Source of the DNA: Agrobacterium tumefaciens
Lineage (GTDB): Bacteria > Pseudomonadota > Alphaproteobacteria > Rhizobiales > Rhizobiaceae
Direction of reading: 5' to 3'
Assembly: GCF_005221385.1 (NCBI RefSeq)
Contig: NZ_CP039903.1
Location: forward strand, 1,116,001-1,180,000
DNA: 64,000 nt
In this document: positions 31,304 through 40,189 of the stretch, in pieces
How positions within the stretch are numbered: the first letter of the stretch is position 1
Layout of the letters: every line of letters begins with the position of its first letter
The notes under the pieces: generated by a model
What the model was told of the DNA's origin: nothing
The model's input: only the letters and a program-made list of their open reading frames with translations
Databases searched by the model: none
Position numbers and translations under genes: made by a program

Positions 31304-31624
31304 TCAGGTATCAAACTGATTTAAATTACTGTTTTCTGATTTGGTTTTCGCATTGTTTTCCTCATAGGCCTCTACGGCCTGTTCGAGCGTCGCCTGCGGT
31401 TCGTGACGCTGGCTGGCGGCGGTCAGGAAATAGAGGGTGAGCGCCGGCGGCTTTATTGCCGTCATCAGGGCTCGGAGCTGGAAGTCGTCGCCATGTTCGG
31501 CCTTGCGCGCCAGTTCGTGAATGGCTTCTTCGACCTCGCTCTTGCGGGGCACGCGTTGCGACGGCTTCACTGCCTCCAGCGCATAGGCTGCCGTATTCGC
31601 AGAAACGGAAAGAACCTGTGTCAT
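31304..31624 (-). CDS. Conserved-looking hypothetical protein
   Basis: Protein of 106 aa, no signal peptide, no membrane segment. The middle is mostly helical by composition (EVEEAIHELARKAEHGDDFQLRALMTAI) and the C-terminus is Asn/Glu-rich. GGAGG lies 4 bases before the ATG at 31624, a good ribosome binding site that supports a real gene. I do not recognise the family. Divergent from crcB across 203 bases that carry no feature I can name, including no obvious fluoride riboswitch. Confidence 0.6.
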   Translation of the reverse strand: MTQVLSVSANTAAYALEAVKPSQRVPRKSEVEEAIHELARKAEHGDDFQLRALMTAIKPPALTLYFLTAASQRHEPQATLEQAVEAYEENNAKTKSENSNLNQFDT

Positions 31625-31827
31625 CCAACCTCCGGCTATTTTCGCCGACCCTTAAAAATTGGAGATTAGCATCTGCGTCTTGTTGGAAGGCTAAATCGCG
31701 GAGCTGCAATTTAATCGTATTTTAGTGGACGCATGCGGCGGGTAGAGGGCTTTCGCCTGCGATTATGATGGTCTAAAAATCCGTTGGACTGCCCGGTCCG
31801 GCCATTTCCTCCGGAGACACAATCCCC

Positions 31828-32205
31828 ATGGTTAATATCGCTCTTGTCGCCGCCGGCGGCGCAATTGGTTCCGTTTTCCGTTATCTGGTCGGCGTCTTGA
31901 GCGTTCGGCTGGCGGGGTTGAATTTTCCCTGGGGAACGCTGGCGGTCAATGTGGTCGGATCGTTCCTGATTGGTCTTCTGGTCGAGCTGGTGGCGCGGCG
32001 ATTGAATGCCTCGATGGAAATGCGCCTGTTTCTCGTCACCGGTGTGCTTGGCGGCTTCACGACATTTTCGTCCTTCTCGCTTGATGCGGTAGCACTTTTC
32101 GAGCGCGGTGCGTTCGGCCTTTCGGCCGTTTACGTGCTTGCAAGCCTTGCGGTTTCCATCGCTGCGGTTTTTGCCGGGCTGGCCTTGGGCCGCAGTTTGT
32201 TCTAA
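31828..32205 (+). CDS. crcB: Fluoride ion channel CrcB/Fluc
   Basis: Small membrane protein of 125 aa with four hydrophobic segments. Signature motifs are present: GGAIGSVFRYLVG near residue 10, WGTLAVNVVGSFLIG near 37 and TGVLGGFTTFSSFS near 71 (the Phe box and polar track of the double-barrelled fluoride channel). It exports fluoride and protects against its toxicity. It precedes the pseudouridine synthase gene by 66 bases. Confidence 0.96.
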   Translation: MVNIALVAAGGAIGSVFRYLVGVLSVRLAGLNFPWGTLAVNVVGSFLIGLLVELVARRLNASMEMRLFLVTGVLGGFTTFSSFSLDAVALFERGAFGLSAVYVLASLAVSIAAVFAGLALGRSLF

Positions 32206-32271
32206 AGGCTTGATCCAAACGGCGCGCCGGCGAACAGAGCGCGCGATCAAGACAGAAAGACTGGAAATTTC

Positions 32272-33261
32272 ATGGCAGGTATCGAGCATATCAAGGTCGA
32301 GGCCGACGAGGCCGGTATGCGCCTCGATCGCTGGTTCAAGATTCACTATCCGGGCCTTGGTTTCGGGCAATTGCAGAAGCTGCTGCGCTCCGGCCAGGTG
32401 CGCGTGGATGGCGGTCGGGTGAAGACGGATGCGCGGGTGCAGCCGGGGCAGATGGTGCGCGTGCCGCCCGTTGATTCCGACCTCAAGGTCAAAACCGGCC
32501 CGATTGGATCGAAGGACCTCAAACATTCGGAAGACGCTGAACTTCTGGCGCGTATGCTCTTGCATGAGGACGACAAGGTTTTCGTTTTCAACAAGCCGGC
32601 CGGCATTGCCGTGCAGGGTGGCTCCGGCGTAAACCGGCATATTGACGGGCTTCTGGAAGCCTGGACGAGCCCGAAGGGCGAAAAGCCACGTCTGGTGCAC
32701 CGTCTGGACCGCGATACGTCAGGCGTGCTGGTGGTTGCCCGCACAAGAGGCGCCGCGCAGAAGCTGACGGCCGCCTTCCGCGAGCGCGATACCAAGAAGA
32801 CCTATTGGGCGCTGGTCAAGGGCGTGCCGCGCAAACACCAGGACAAGATTTCCACCTGGCTCGTCAAGGAACAGACGATGGATGGCGACCGCATGCGCAT
32901 CGCCAAACACGGCGAGGAGGGGGCCGATCACGCCATTTCCTATTACCGTGTCATCGATACCGCCGCGCAGAACCTCGCCTGGCTGGAAATGGAACCCTAT
33001 ACCGGCCGCACCCACCAGCTTCGCGTTCATGCGCTGCATATGGGACACCCGATCATCGGCGATCCCAAATATTACATCGACGATCCGAACTGGGATTTCC
33101 CGGGCGGTATCCAGAAGCGCCTGCATCTGCATGCGCGCCATATCGACATACCGCACCCTAACGGCGGCCGCCTTCGGGTCAGCGCGCCTTTGCCGCCGCA
33201 TATGGTGCAGACTTGGAACCTGCTTGGCCTTGATGTGGCCGATGGCGATAGGGAAGACTGA
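32272..33261 (+). CDS. RluA-family 23S rRNA pseudouridine synthase
   Basis: Pseudouridine synthase of 329 aa with an N-terminal S4 RNA-binding domain (about residues 15-75; MRLDRWFKIHYPGLGFGQLQ) and a catalytic domain carrying HRLDRDTSGVLVVAR near residue 143, whose Asp is the nucleophile. GRTHQLRVHALHMGHPIIGD near 244 is also family-conserved. The S4 domain plus length is most like RluC/RluD, which modify 23S rRNA; which uridines are targeted cannot be told. Followed 6 bases later by a HAD hydrolase gene. Confidence 0.93.
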   Translation: MAGIEHIKVEADEAGMRLDRWFKIHYPGLGFGQLQKLLRSGQVRVDGGRVKTDARVQPGQMVRVPPVDSDLKVKTGPIGSKDLKHSEDAELLARMLLHEDDKVFVFNKPAGIAVQGGSGVNRHIDGLLEAWTSPKGEKPRLVHRLDRDTSGVLVVARTRGAAQKLTAAFRERDTKKTYWALVKGVPRKHQDKISTWLVKEQTMDGDRMRIAKHGEEGADHAISYYRVIDTAAQNLAWLEMEPYTGRTHQLRVHALHMGHPIIGDPKYYIDDPNWDFPGGIQKRLHLHARHIDIPHPNGGRLRVSAPLPPHMVQTWNLLGLDVADGDRED

Positions 33262-33267
33262 CATCAG

Positions 33268-33930
33268 ATGAAACTGGTTCTTTTCGATTGCGACGGCACC
33301 CTGGTTGACAGCGCCGGCCTTATCCATGCCGTGATGGCCGACACGTTTGCCGATTTCGGAAAGCCGCGCCCTGATATCTCGCAGACCAAGGCGATCATCG
33401 GCCTGACGCTCGATATCGCCATCGCCCGCATGCTCGGCAAGACGCATGTGGATGACGAGGCGCAGGCGATGACGGCGCGTTATCGCGAAATCTATCATCC
33501 GATCCGGGAGCGCCCGGGCATGATCGAACCGCTTTTCGACGGCATCGCGCCGCTGATCGACGCGCTTTCGAAACGCGACGACGTGTTGATCGGCGCGGTC
33601 ACCGGCAAGGGCAGGCGCGGGCTGACCCATATTCTCGAAACTCACGGTTTTGCAGATCACTTCATCGTTTCGCGCACGGCGGATGATTGCCCCTCTAAGC
33701 CGCATCCGGCCATGGTAATGGAATGCTGCCATGAAACCGGCATGGTTCCGGCCGACACTGTTGTCATCGGCGACGCAATCTATGACATGCAGATGGCCAA
33801 GGCGGCGGGCGCAAAAGCCATCGGCGTCGCCTGGGGTTATGCCTCGGTCGACGATCTCTGGAACGCGGGCGCAGATGCCGTCGTCGGCCACCCGCGTGAA
33901 ATCCCGGCCTATGTTCCGGCCGATATTTGA
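33268..33930 (+). CDS. HAD-family hydrolase (phosphoglycolate-phosphatase-like)
   Basis: HAD superfamily phosphatase of 220 aa. Motif I FDCDGTLVDS (nucleophile Asp8), motif II GAVTGKG near 110, Lys in motif III (SKPHPAMV near 140) and motif IV VIGDAIYDMQMA near 167 are all present, with a subclass I helical cap. Substrate unknown. Sits 6 bases after the pseudouridine synthase gene and 32 bases before the ATP12 gene on the same strand, an arrangement I recall from other rhizobia. Confidence 0.9.
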   Translation: MKLVLFDCDGTLVDSAGLIHAVMADTFADFGKPRPDISQTKAIIGLTLDIAIARMLGKTHVDDEAQAMTARYREIYHPIRERPGMIEPLFDGIAPLIDALSKRDDVLIGAVTGKGRRGLTHILETHGFADHFIVSRTADDCPSKPHPAMVMECCHETGMVPADTVVIGDAIYDMQMAKAAGAKAIGVAWGYASVDDLWNAGADAVVGHPREIPAYVPADI

Positions 33931-33962
33931 CAAACCTTCTAGCTGACTGATGAGGACGTGCC

Positions 33963-34757
33963 ATGCGTGATCTCCTGAACGACCTTACGGAGGGCCTGAG
34001 CCATCCCGACCCGATCCTGCGTGCGCAAATCCAGATGCAGAAGCCTTTGCCGAAGCGGTTCTATAAGGATGTGACCGTCGCGGATGTGGAGGAGGGCGGA
34101 TTTACCATCCATCTTGATGGCAAGCCGTTGCGCACACCCGCCAAGAAGCCGCTGATCGTTCCGACGAAGGCGCTCGCGGACCTGCTTCGCGACGAATGGG
34201 ATGCGCAGAAGGAAGTGGTGAACCCGGTGGTTATGCCTGTTTCGCGGCACGTGAACACGGCCATCGACGGCATCGCCAACGACACCCAGGCGGTTTTCGA
34301 AGACATTCTCCGTTTTTCCTCCTCCGATCTCCTGTGCTACCGCGCCGGCGATCCGGAAGCGCTGGTTCAGCGTCAGACTGACCATTGGGACCCGGTGCTG
34401 GACTGGGCCGCCAATGTGCTCGGTGCCCGTTTCATTCTCGTTGAAGGCGTCATGCATCGCGACCAGCCGCGCGAGGCCATAGCTGCCTTCGCGGTGACGC
34501 TGAGGAAATACGATACGCCGATTGGGCTTGCCGCCCTGCATACCATGACCTCGCTGACCGGCTCCGCTATTCTGGCGCTCGCACTGGCGGAAAGACAGCT
34601 GACGCTGGAAGAAACCTGGGCGCTTGCCCATCTCGACGAAGACTGGACCGCCGAACAATGGGGTGAGGACGAGGAGGCGCTGGAACGCCGCGCCGTCAGG
34701 CTCATCGACATGCGCGCCGCGCTCCATGTTCTGGAGTCGCTGAAGAGCGCTTCTTAA
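33963..34757 (+). CDS. ATP12-family F1-ATPase assembly chaperone
   Basis: Protein of 264 aa of the ATP12 family, which in mitochondria and alphaproteobacteria assists assembly of the F1-ATPase alpha subunit. Recognisable blocks: KRFYKDVTVADVEEGGFTIH near residue 24, LDGKPLRTPAKKPL near 45, and DLLCYRAGDPEALVQRQ near 120, followed by WDPVLDW. It lies downstream of a HAD hydrolase gene. ATP12 homologues are essentially confined to alphaproteobacteria and mitochondria, which supports the taxonomic call. Confidence 0.93.
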   Translation: MRDLLNDLTEGLSHPDPILRAQIQMQKPLPKRFYKDVTVADVEEGGFTIHLDGKPLRTPAKKPLIVPTKALADLLRDEWDAQKEVVNPVVMPVSRHVNTAIDGIANDTQAVFEDILRFSSSDLLCYRAGDPEALVQRQTDHWDPVLDWAANVLGARFILVEGVMHRDQPREAIAAFAVTLRKYDTPIGLAALHTMTSLTGSAILALALAERQLTLEETWALAHLDEDWTAEQWGEDEEALERRAVRLIDMRAALHVLESLKSAS

Positions 34758-34817
34758 CGCTTTTCTAACCCTGATGATCGAATATGCGGTTACCTCACGT
34801 TAGGGGAGCCGCTGATC

Positions 34818-35306
34818 ATGAACACCACGCTGAAACGCCTTGGCATTGTCTTGCTGGCGTGTTTCACGCTCATGTCTTTCAGGCTGGAACCGGAAGCGAC
34901 CAATGCCGACCGGTTGCTTTACGATGTGCGTGGCGCATTCGTCGCCGCACGCCCCGATGTCGCGCCAGCACTGATGCAGTCCATCCATGCTCAGGTACAG
35001 AGTGCTATCAGGACGACGGCGCGTGGCGAGACCAGACCACGCGTTGTGCTGACGATCCGTCTTGCATCCGTCACGCGCGCGCCGTTCCTGTTTGGAGAGC
35101 GGGCCTCAGCAAAGGTGATCGTCCGTGCCGCGGCCGTGGCAACGGGCGAGGTGATCGCCGAGGCCAAATTCACCGCCACCGTTGTCAGCTTCGACAATCA
35201 GTCCATCGAGCAGGAGCTGGCTTATGGCGTCGCCGAAAGGGTGATCCGTGAATTCCGGCTGAACCGCTCCGGCCCGACGACACTGGCGACGGCGCTTTTT
35301 CCATAA
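34818..35306 (+). CDS. Putative exported protein of unknown function
   Basis: Protein of 162 aa with a probable signal sequence (LKRLGIVLLACFTLMSF, residues 5-21). The rest is soluble, with VVLTIRLASVTRAPFLFGERASAKVIVRAAAV suggesting beta strands. No known domain recognised. AGGGGAG about 8 bases upstream of the ATG supports the start. The stretch 35307-35538 after it holds the palindromic operator region of the next gene. Confidence 0.68.
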   Translation: MNTTLKRLGIVLLACFTLMSFRLEPEATNADRLLYDVRGAFVAARPDVAPALMQSIHAQVQSAIRTTARGETRPRVVLTIRLASVTRAPFLFGERASAKVIVRAAAVATGEVIAEAKFTATVVSFDNQSIEQELAYGVAERVIREFRLNRSGPTTLATALFP

Positions 35307-35401
35307 ACGGGACGCGAGGCAAGCGCGCGAAAGCTATTCTTCTCTTTCGCTGTGGAAACCTCTGCCTCAAAAAAAAATGCGTCATGACGTCCATAGATTC
35401 A

Positions 35402-35465
35402 CATACGTTACGTATCTTAATTGACATACGCTGCGTACGTCACTATCTCGCATACGTAACGTATG
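35402..35465 (+). promoter_or_regulatory. Three palindromic operator-like sites over a promoter
   Basis: Three near-identical odd palindromes: ATACGT-T-ACGTAT (35403-35415), GACATACGC-T-GCGTACGTC (35423-35441, one mismatch) and CATACGT-A-ACGTATG (35451-35465). Centres are 23 and 26 bases apart. A TTGACA at 35421-35426 lies 17 bases before TATCTC (35444-35449), so the sites would overlap a sigma-70-type promoter. This arrangement suggests cooperative repression, for example by a TetR-type dimer. The regulator gene is not identified in this window. Confidence 0.72.
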
Positions 35466-35538
35466 TGAAATGACGTTCGAAGTGTTGAAAGCAGTGCTTC
35501 GCCGTCCATTGTCACTCAACCCAAGAGAGAGATGCAAA

Positions 35539-35928
35539 ATGACCGAACGCGAAGCGATTTTCCCTGCCAACAGGCACGCGCTTTACGAGGAACACGGCTA
35601 TTCCGCAGCTATTCGCTCCGGTGACCTTCTGTTCGTTTCCGGCCAGGTTGGCAGCCGTACCGACGGAACGCCTGAACCGGATTTTGAACGGCAGGTCCGG
35701 CTGGCCTTTGAGAACCTGAAAGCCACGCTTGAGGCGGCGCGCTGCACCTTTGACGACATAGTCGACATAACGACGTTCCATACGGACCCGGAAAACCAGT
35801 TTGGAACCATCATGAAGGTCAAAGAGGAGATTTTCAGCAAATCTCCGTACCCGAACTGGACTGCCGTTGGTGTCAACTGGCTCGCCGGATTCGATTTCGA
35901 GATCAAGGTCATTGCCCGCATCCCGTAA
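35539..35928 (+). CDS. RidA-family protein
   Basis: Rid/YjgF/UK114-family protein of 129 aa. Family features: DLLFVSGQVGS near residue 30, ENLKATLEAARCTFDDIVDIT near 66 and PNWTAVGVNWLA near 107. Classic RidA has an Arg near residue 105 for imine/enamine hydrolysis; the corresponding position here is not Arg, so this may be a non-RidA subfamily. The ATG at 35539 follows GAGAGAG. An unusually elaborate three-palindrome promoter precedes it. Confidence 0.88.
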   Translation: MTEREAIFPANRHALYEEHGYSAAIRSGDLLFVSGQVGSRTDGTPEPDFERQVRLAFENLKATLEAARCTFDDIVDITTFHTDPENQFGTIMKVKEEIFSKSPYPNWTAVGVNWLAGFDFEIKVIARIP

Positions 35929-35948
35929 TATCAGGCCAGGCCTGAAAG

Positions 35949-35971
35949 GGCGGCGCTCTCAGGGCGCCGCC
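35949..35971. terminator. Possible bidirectional terminator hairpin
   Basis: GGCGGCGC - tctcagg - GCGCCGCC between the convergent RidA-family and S-formylglutathione hydrolase genes. Strong stem, poor T-run on either side. Confidence 0.45.
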
Positions 35972-35987
35972 AGCCTTGTCTTCATCC

Positions 35988-36821
35988 TTATTTCAGCCGC
36001 TCGGCGTGCCACTTCAGATGGTCATCCATGAACGTGGAGATGAAATAATAGGAATGGTCGTAGCGATCATGCATGCGCAATGTCAGGCCGATATCCGTGC
36101 CCTTGATCGCCTCTTCGAACAACCAGGGGCGCAGACCTTTTTCAAGGAAACTGTCTGCCTTGCCCTGATCGATCAGGAACTCGGGAAAACGGGCGCCGTC
36201 CTCAACCAGTGAGCAGGCGTCATATTGGCGCCATTTGGCACGGTCGGCACCGAGATATTTTTCGAGCGCCGGTTCTGACCAGTCGGCGGAAGAGGGTGCC
36301 ACAATCGGTGCAAAGGCGGAGCAGCTTTTGAAACGCTCGGGGTTCCTGAGCGCAATGGTCATTGCACCATGGCCGCCCATCGAATGGCCGAAGATGCCCT
36401 GGCGGCTCATATCTGCACGGAAGTGCTGGCCGATGAGGGCCGGCAGCTCTTCCGTCACGTAGCTGTACATATGGTAGTGCTCGGACCACGGCGCCTCGGT
36501 GGCGTCGAGGTAAAAGCCGGCACCCTTGCCCATCTGCCAGTTGGTCAGCTCATCCGGCACGTCATTGCCGCGCGGGCTGGTGTCCGGGCAGACGATGATC
36601 AAGCCCAGTTCGGAAGCCATGCGGCGATATTCGCCCTTTTCCATGACATTGGCATGGGTGCAGGTGAGTCCGGAGAGATACCAGACAACCGGGCAGGGCT
36701 CGTGGATCGCTTTCGGCGGCACATAGACCGCAAAGGTCATCTCGGATTTCAGGGTTTCAGATGTGTGCGAAAATACGCCCTGCATGCCGTCAAAAGCCGT
36801 ATTTTGCGAAATGATATTCAT
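35988..36821 (-). CDS. fghA: S-formylglutathione hydrolase
   Basis: Esterase-D family serine hydrolase of 277 aa for glutathione-dependent formaldehyde detoxification. Catalytic Ser in GIFGHSMGGHGAM (about residue 147), His in MHDRYDHSYYFI near 257, Asp most likely in LIDQGKADSFL. The oxyanion block SGLTCTHANVMEK is near 52. The ATG at 36821 is used because AAAGGAA lies upstream and the conserved N-terminus starts there. The usual neighbour, class III alcohol dehydrogenase, is not adjacent. A DUF1345 membrane protein gene lies upstream on the same strand. Confidence 0.95.
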   Translation of the reverse strand: MNIISQNTAFDGMQGVFSHTSETLKSEMTFAVYVPPKAIHEPCPVVWYLSGLTCTHANVMEKGEYRRMASELGLIIVCPDTSPRGNDVPDELTNWQMGKGAGFYLDATEAPWSEHYHMYSYVTEELPALIGQHFRADMSRQGIFGHSMGGHGAMTIALRNPERFKSCSAFAPIVAPSSADWSEPALEKYLGADRAKWRQYDACSLVEDGARFPEFLIDQGKADSFLEKGLRPWLFEEAIKGTDIGLTLRMHDRYDHSYYFISTFMDDHLKWHAERLK

Positions 36822-36852
36822 GAGGCCATTCCTTTGAGAAGAGTTTTCCGGT

Positions 36853-37530
36853 TCAGCCCGCAAGCGAGACCGCGGCATTCACAGCCGCCGCAACCAGAAC
36901 CGTATTGAAAAAGAAAGAAACGATGGAGTGCAGCAGCGTAACCTTGCGCATGGCGGTCGTTGTCACCCCCACATCCGATGTCTGCGCTGTCATGCCGATC
37001 ACCACGGCGAAATAGAGGAAGTCGTAACCGCAGGGTTCTTTCGTCGCCGGAAAATCCATGCCGCCGCGATGCTGGCGCTTGCCATCCACCGTGGCCGGCC
37101 GCCAGTACAAATGCGCATAGTGCAGGGCCGTCATGGTGTGGATCGTCAACCAGCCGAAAATCACCGAGGCAAAAGCGATGAGCAGGGTCCAGACGGTCTC
37201 GCCCGTGTGATTGAGCGCCTGAAACAAAGAGACAACGGCAACCGCCACCGCAAGCAGTGTGACGGCGATGATGGCGATTGCCGGAAGATCGTCGCTATCG
37301 GCATGGGCCTTCAGATGCTGCGCCGTCAATCCCGGCAGACGAAAGGCAACCAGCGTCAGATAGGTCAAGAAAAACAGAACGGCCGCCATTTCTACGGCAA
37401 GCGACGGCGCAAAGGCTAATGCCAGACCGAGACCAAGAGCACCGGCGAAAAAAGCGAACACGAAAGGCTGATGTCGGCGAAAGGCATTGCTTCCTGTAGT
37501 CGTGGGGCTTTTCGGTTTGGCCGTGGTCAT
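36853..37530 (-). CDS. DUF1345 membrane protein
   Basis: Integral membrane protein of 225 aa with about five hydrophobic segments (near residues 25-60, 85-105, 115-140, 170-185 and 200-222). The central TIHTMTALHYAHLYW and GMDFPATKEPCGYDFLYFAVVIGMTAQTSDV are diagnostic of DUF1345. Function unknown. AAAGGTG lies upstream of the ATG at 37530. The gene lies 31 bases before fghA, so the two may share a transcript. Confidence 0.9.
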   Translation of the reverse strand: MTTAKPKSPTTTGSNAFRRHQPFVFAFFAGALGLGLALAFAPSLAVEMAAVLFFLTYLTLVAFRLPGLTAQHLKAHADSDDLPAIAIIAVTLLAVAVAVVSLFQALNHTGETVWTLLIAFASVIFGWLTIHTMTALHYAHLYWRPATVDGKRQHRGGMDFPATKEPCGYDFLYFAVVIGMTAQTSDVGVTTTAMRKVTLLHSIVSFFFNTVLVAAAVNAAVSLAG

Positions 37531-37555
37531 GGGCGGCACCTTTCTGTTTGCAGCA

Positions 37556-38017
37556 TCATTTTTTGACACGGCGGCAGAAGCGGTCAAGCGTCTCCAGAAA
37601 AGCGGAGCGGTCGCGCGGTGAAAAAGCTGCGTTATATCCCTTGCTCTCACCGGTTTCGCGCAGATGCGCGCCAAGATCGCGCATCGCCGTCGCCATCCCG
37701 ATATTCGACTGGTCAAAAACGCGACCCGTCGGCCCGGTCACAAGCGCCCCCTTGGCGACGCAGCGGCCGGCCAGCGGCACATCGGCGGTGATGACAATAT
37801 CGTTCTCACTCGCATGATCGGCGATCCAGTCGTCCGCGGCGTCGAAACCAGCGGAAACAATGACGTTTTTCACCATGGGATCACGCGATGGGCGCAGACC
37901 GGAATTGGCAACAAAGGTCACTTCCAGCCCATGTCGTTCCGCCACCTTGAGAATCTCCGGCTTCACGGGGCAGGCATCGGCATCGACATAGATTTGCGGC
38001 TTTTGCGTCATGGGCAC
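37556..38017 (-). CDS. UPF0178/YaiI-YqxD (DUF188) family protein
   Basis: Protein of 153 aa of the DUF188 family, related to PIN/NYN-type nuclease folds. The signature IYVDADACPVKPEI near residue 10 and NDIVITADVPLAGRCVAKGA near 72 are present. Acidic residues suggest a metal-dependent nuclease, but activity in the family is not firmly known. A second ATG two codons in is an alternative start. It sits 25 bases upstream of the DUF1345 gene on the same strand. Confidence 0.92.
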   Translation of the reverse strand: MPMTQKPQIYVDADACPVKPEILKVAERHGLEVTFVANSGLRPSRDPMVKNVIVSAGFDAADDWIADHASENDIVITADVPLAGRCVAKGALVTGPTGRVFDQSNIGMATAMRDLGAHLRETGESKGYNAAFSPRDRSAFLETLDRFCRRVKK

Positions 38018-38177
38018 TCTTTTCGGATAATTCCTGCCACGCTTCTAAGCGCAAACGCCGCGATTACCAAGCCCGTCATTGCTGAAATGCGGGTTCGATG
38101 CCGAGTAGGGGCCGCACTTGCGACCACGCTGAAAATCGCCTATGTTCCCTTTATGTTCTTACCCCGAAAGGTTTCCC

Positions 38178-38630
38178 ATGCTGGAAGAGTTCATCGTGCG
38201 GGCCAAGTCTGCCACTTATGTCGGCGGCGGCAACAAATCCGCGACGCCCACGCGCAAGGGATCACACGATCTCGGCTATCAGAGCGGCGACTGGCATTAT
38301 ATCGACAGCTATTTCGGGGGAACCGATTTCATCGGGCAGGAGGTCGTCTGGCATCAGGGAACGGCGGTGTGGGCGATGAGTTATTACGGCCGCATCCTCC
38401 GGCCCGACATGATCGACGGCGCCACGGCTGGCAGTGTCATTCAGCGGTCGCTTTCCACGCTCTATCGTGAGGGCCGGTTCCTTGGCGGCTTCACCCACCC
38501 GGTGGAAAATCTGGTCTATGTCGATACGAATGAAGGTGAATTCCGGTCCTTCACCGGCATTGAGCGCATTTACCGGGGCCATGTCGAGACGTACCGGCTT
38601 GACTATCATGGCGGGATCATAAAGCCATAG
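38178..38630 (+). CDS. DUF5680-like protein
   Basis: Protein of 150 aa matching my recall of DUF5680, which often occurs alone or beside XRE regulators. Typical features: FIVRAKSATYVGGG near residue 5, YIDSYFGGTDFIGQEVVW, and VWAMSYYGR. No catalytic assignment is possible. GAAAGG lies upstream of the chosen ATG at 38178; an in-frame ATG 12 codons earlier has no ribosome binding site. It is followed 32 bases later by another unknown gene. Confidence 0.82.
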   Translation: MLEEFIVRAKSATYVGGGNKSATPTRKGSHDLGYQSGDWHYIDSYFGGTDFIGQEVVWHQGTAVWAMSYYGRILRPDMIDGATAGSVIQRSLSTLYREGRFLGGFTHPVENLVYVDTNEGEFRSFTGIERIYRGHVETYRLDYHGGIIKP

Positions 38631-38662
38631 AGCGCAGGAAATGCCATGGACGGGAATTTGCA

Positions 38663-39466
38663 ATGGCAAATGGCGACACTCTATTTTTCAAGGCGACACT
38701 CTATTTCGACAGCGAACCCACGATCTCTGATTTGACCCTCACACAAGCGTGGGGCGAGGAGGGATATGAATGTGAGCGGCTGAGCGAAAAGGGCGTTTTT
38801 GACGGCCTGCGCGGTTCGACCAGGGTTTTTGTCGGCAGTCCCGGGCCGGTCGTAGCGGCGCCGGTTGCGCCGGCCCAATATCCGGCAGTCGCAGAGGCCA
38901 GGGTCGACTGGTCAAAGACCTTTTGCGTCGATGCCAAAGCGGCATATGACGATTTCAGCCGCGCAACACATCAGTGCGAGTTCAGATTCCTCATCATGGC
39001 GGATGAGGACAATCCTGAAATCGCCCATAACGAGATCGCCTCAGCCCTGCTCGGCATTCATCAGGTCGCTCCCATGCAGGCCGTTGCATTGCATTATCTC
39101 GACATGATCGTCGGCCGCGCCAATCTCGATGACTATCTGAATTATGCAAACAGCCATCTCGACCAACCGCAGCAAATGGCGGCGATGCTGGCCTTCGGAG
39201 CCTTCGTGACGGAGGAGGGGGAAAAGATCAGGGCCTGGACAACGGGTCTGGAACATTTCGGCCAGACGAATCTGCTTTTCGAAACCCCGGCCGGAGATGC
39301 GACGGAAGCGCTTCTCACCCTATTCGGCCTCGGGCATCTCGTCGTCAACGGGCGACGCTTCGCTGCCGGCGAAGCCATAACATCTTTCGACCTTCTTGCG
39401 CGTTTTACGCCCGCCGAACTCGATGCCCGGCCAATGCTGCGCGTCGTCAGGCAGGACGCCGGCTAG
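38663..39466 (+). CDS. Hypothetical protein, possibly DUF4261-like
   Basis: Soluble protein of 267 aa, no signal peptide. I do not recognise it with confidence; the C-terminal part (LHYLDMIVGRAN..., TTGLEHFGQTNLLFE) has a layout like DUF4261 proteins. Ala/Pro-rich linker near residues 60-80. An imperfect 15-base tandem copy (GGCGACACTCTATTT, at about 38672 and 38690) lies at the start of the coding region. Convergent with the peroxiredoxin gene. Confidence 0.65.
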   Translation: MANGDTLFFKATLYFDSEPTISDLTLTQAWGEEGYECERLSEKGVFDGLRGSTRVFVGSPGPVVAAPVAPAQYPAVAEARVDWSKTFCVDAKAAYDDFSRATHQCEFRFLIMADEDNPEIAHNEIASALLGIHQVAPMQAVALHYLDMIVGRANLDDYLNYANSHLDQPQQMAAMLAFGAFVTEEGEKIRAWTTGLEHFGQTNLLFETPAGDATEALLTLFGLGHLVVNGRRFAAGEAITSFDLLARFTPAELDARPMLRVVRQDAG

Positions 39467-39532
39467 AGCCTGCTGTCGTACCTAAGGGAGAATGGGACGA
39501 TGATGTTTCACCGCCCCATCACAGGCTTCAAA

Positions 39533-40189
39533 TCAGCCGGGCTGCTTGGTCTTGCGCAGATACGGAAGAACCGTGTCGTAAGAACCGAAACGGGCGATCG
39601 CATCCTCGTTGGAAACGGCGGCGGTGATGATGACATCCTCGCCCTGCTTCCAGTTGGCCGGTGTCGCCACCTGGTGCTTGGACGTGAGCTGGATGGAATC
39701 GATGGCGCGAAGGATTTCCTCAAAATTGCGGCCGGTGGTCATCGGGTAGGTGAGGACCAGCTTGATCTTCTTGTCTGGACCGATGACGAAAACGGAGCGC
39801 ACGGTGGCGTTGTCGGCAGGCGTGCGGCCCTCGGAGCTGTCGCCAGCGCCGGCCGGCAGCATGTCATAGAGCTTTGCCACCTTCAGGTCCTTGTCGCCGA
39901 TCAGCGGATAATCGACATTGAAACCGGTCGCGGTGCGGATGTCGTTTTTCCATTTTTCATGGCTTTCGACCGGATCGACAGAAATGCCGATGATCTTGAC
40001 GCCGCGTTTTTCAAATTCCGGCTGCAGGCCGCCCATTGCGCCGAGTTCCGTGGTGCAGACCGGCGTGAAATTCTTCGGATGCGAAAACAGCACCGCCCAT
40101 CCGTCGCCGATCCAGTCGTGAAAGCTCACCGGCCCATGGGTCGTCTCGGCGGTGAAATCAGGTGCTATGTCGTTGATACGCAGGCTCAT
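39533..40189 (-). CDS. 1-Cys peroxiredoxin (Prx6 subfamily)
   Basis: Peroxiredoxin of 218 aa reducing hydroperoxides. The peroxidatic Cys is in HPKNFTPVCTTELG (about residue 45). No second Cys is present, which with the long C-terminal domain places it in the 1-Cys Prx6 group. GISVDPVESHEKW and RSVFVIGPDKKIKL are family-typical. The ATG at 40189 follows GGGAGAG. Divergent from a GST gene; 40190-40542 should hold both promoters and shows no other recognisable structure. Confidence 0.94.
   Translation of the reverse strand: MSLRINDIAPDFTAETTHGPVSFHDWIGDGWAVLFSHPKNFTPVCTTELGAMGGLQPEFEKRGVKIIGISVDPVESHEKWKNDIRTATGFNVDYPLIGDKDLKVAKLYDMLPAGAGDSSEGRTPADNATVRSVFVIGPDKKIKLVLTYPMTTGRNFEEILRAIDSIQLTSKHQVATPANWKQGEDVIITAAVSNEDAIARFGSYDTVLPYLRKTKQPG

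Noticed and set aside
31625..31827. Fluoride riboswitch before crcB
   Set aside because: I looked for the conserved crcB-motif core and found no convincing match.
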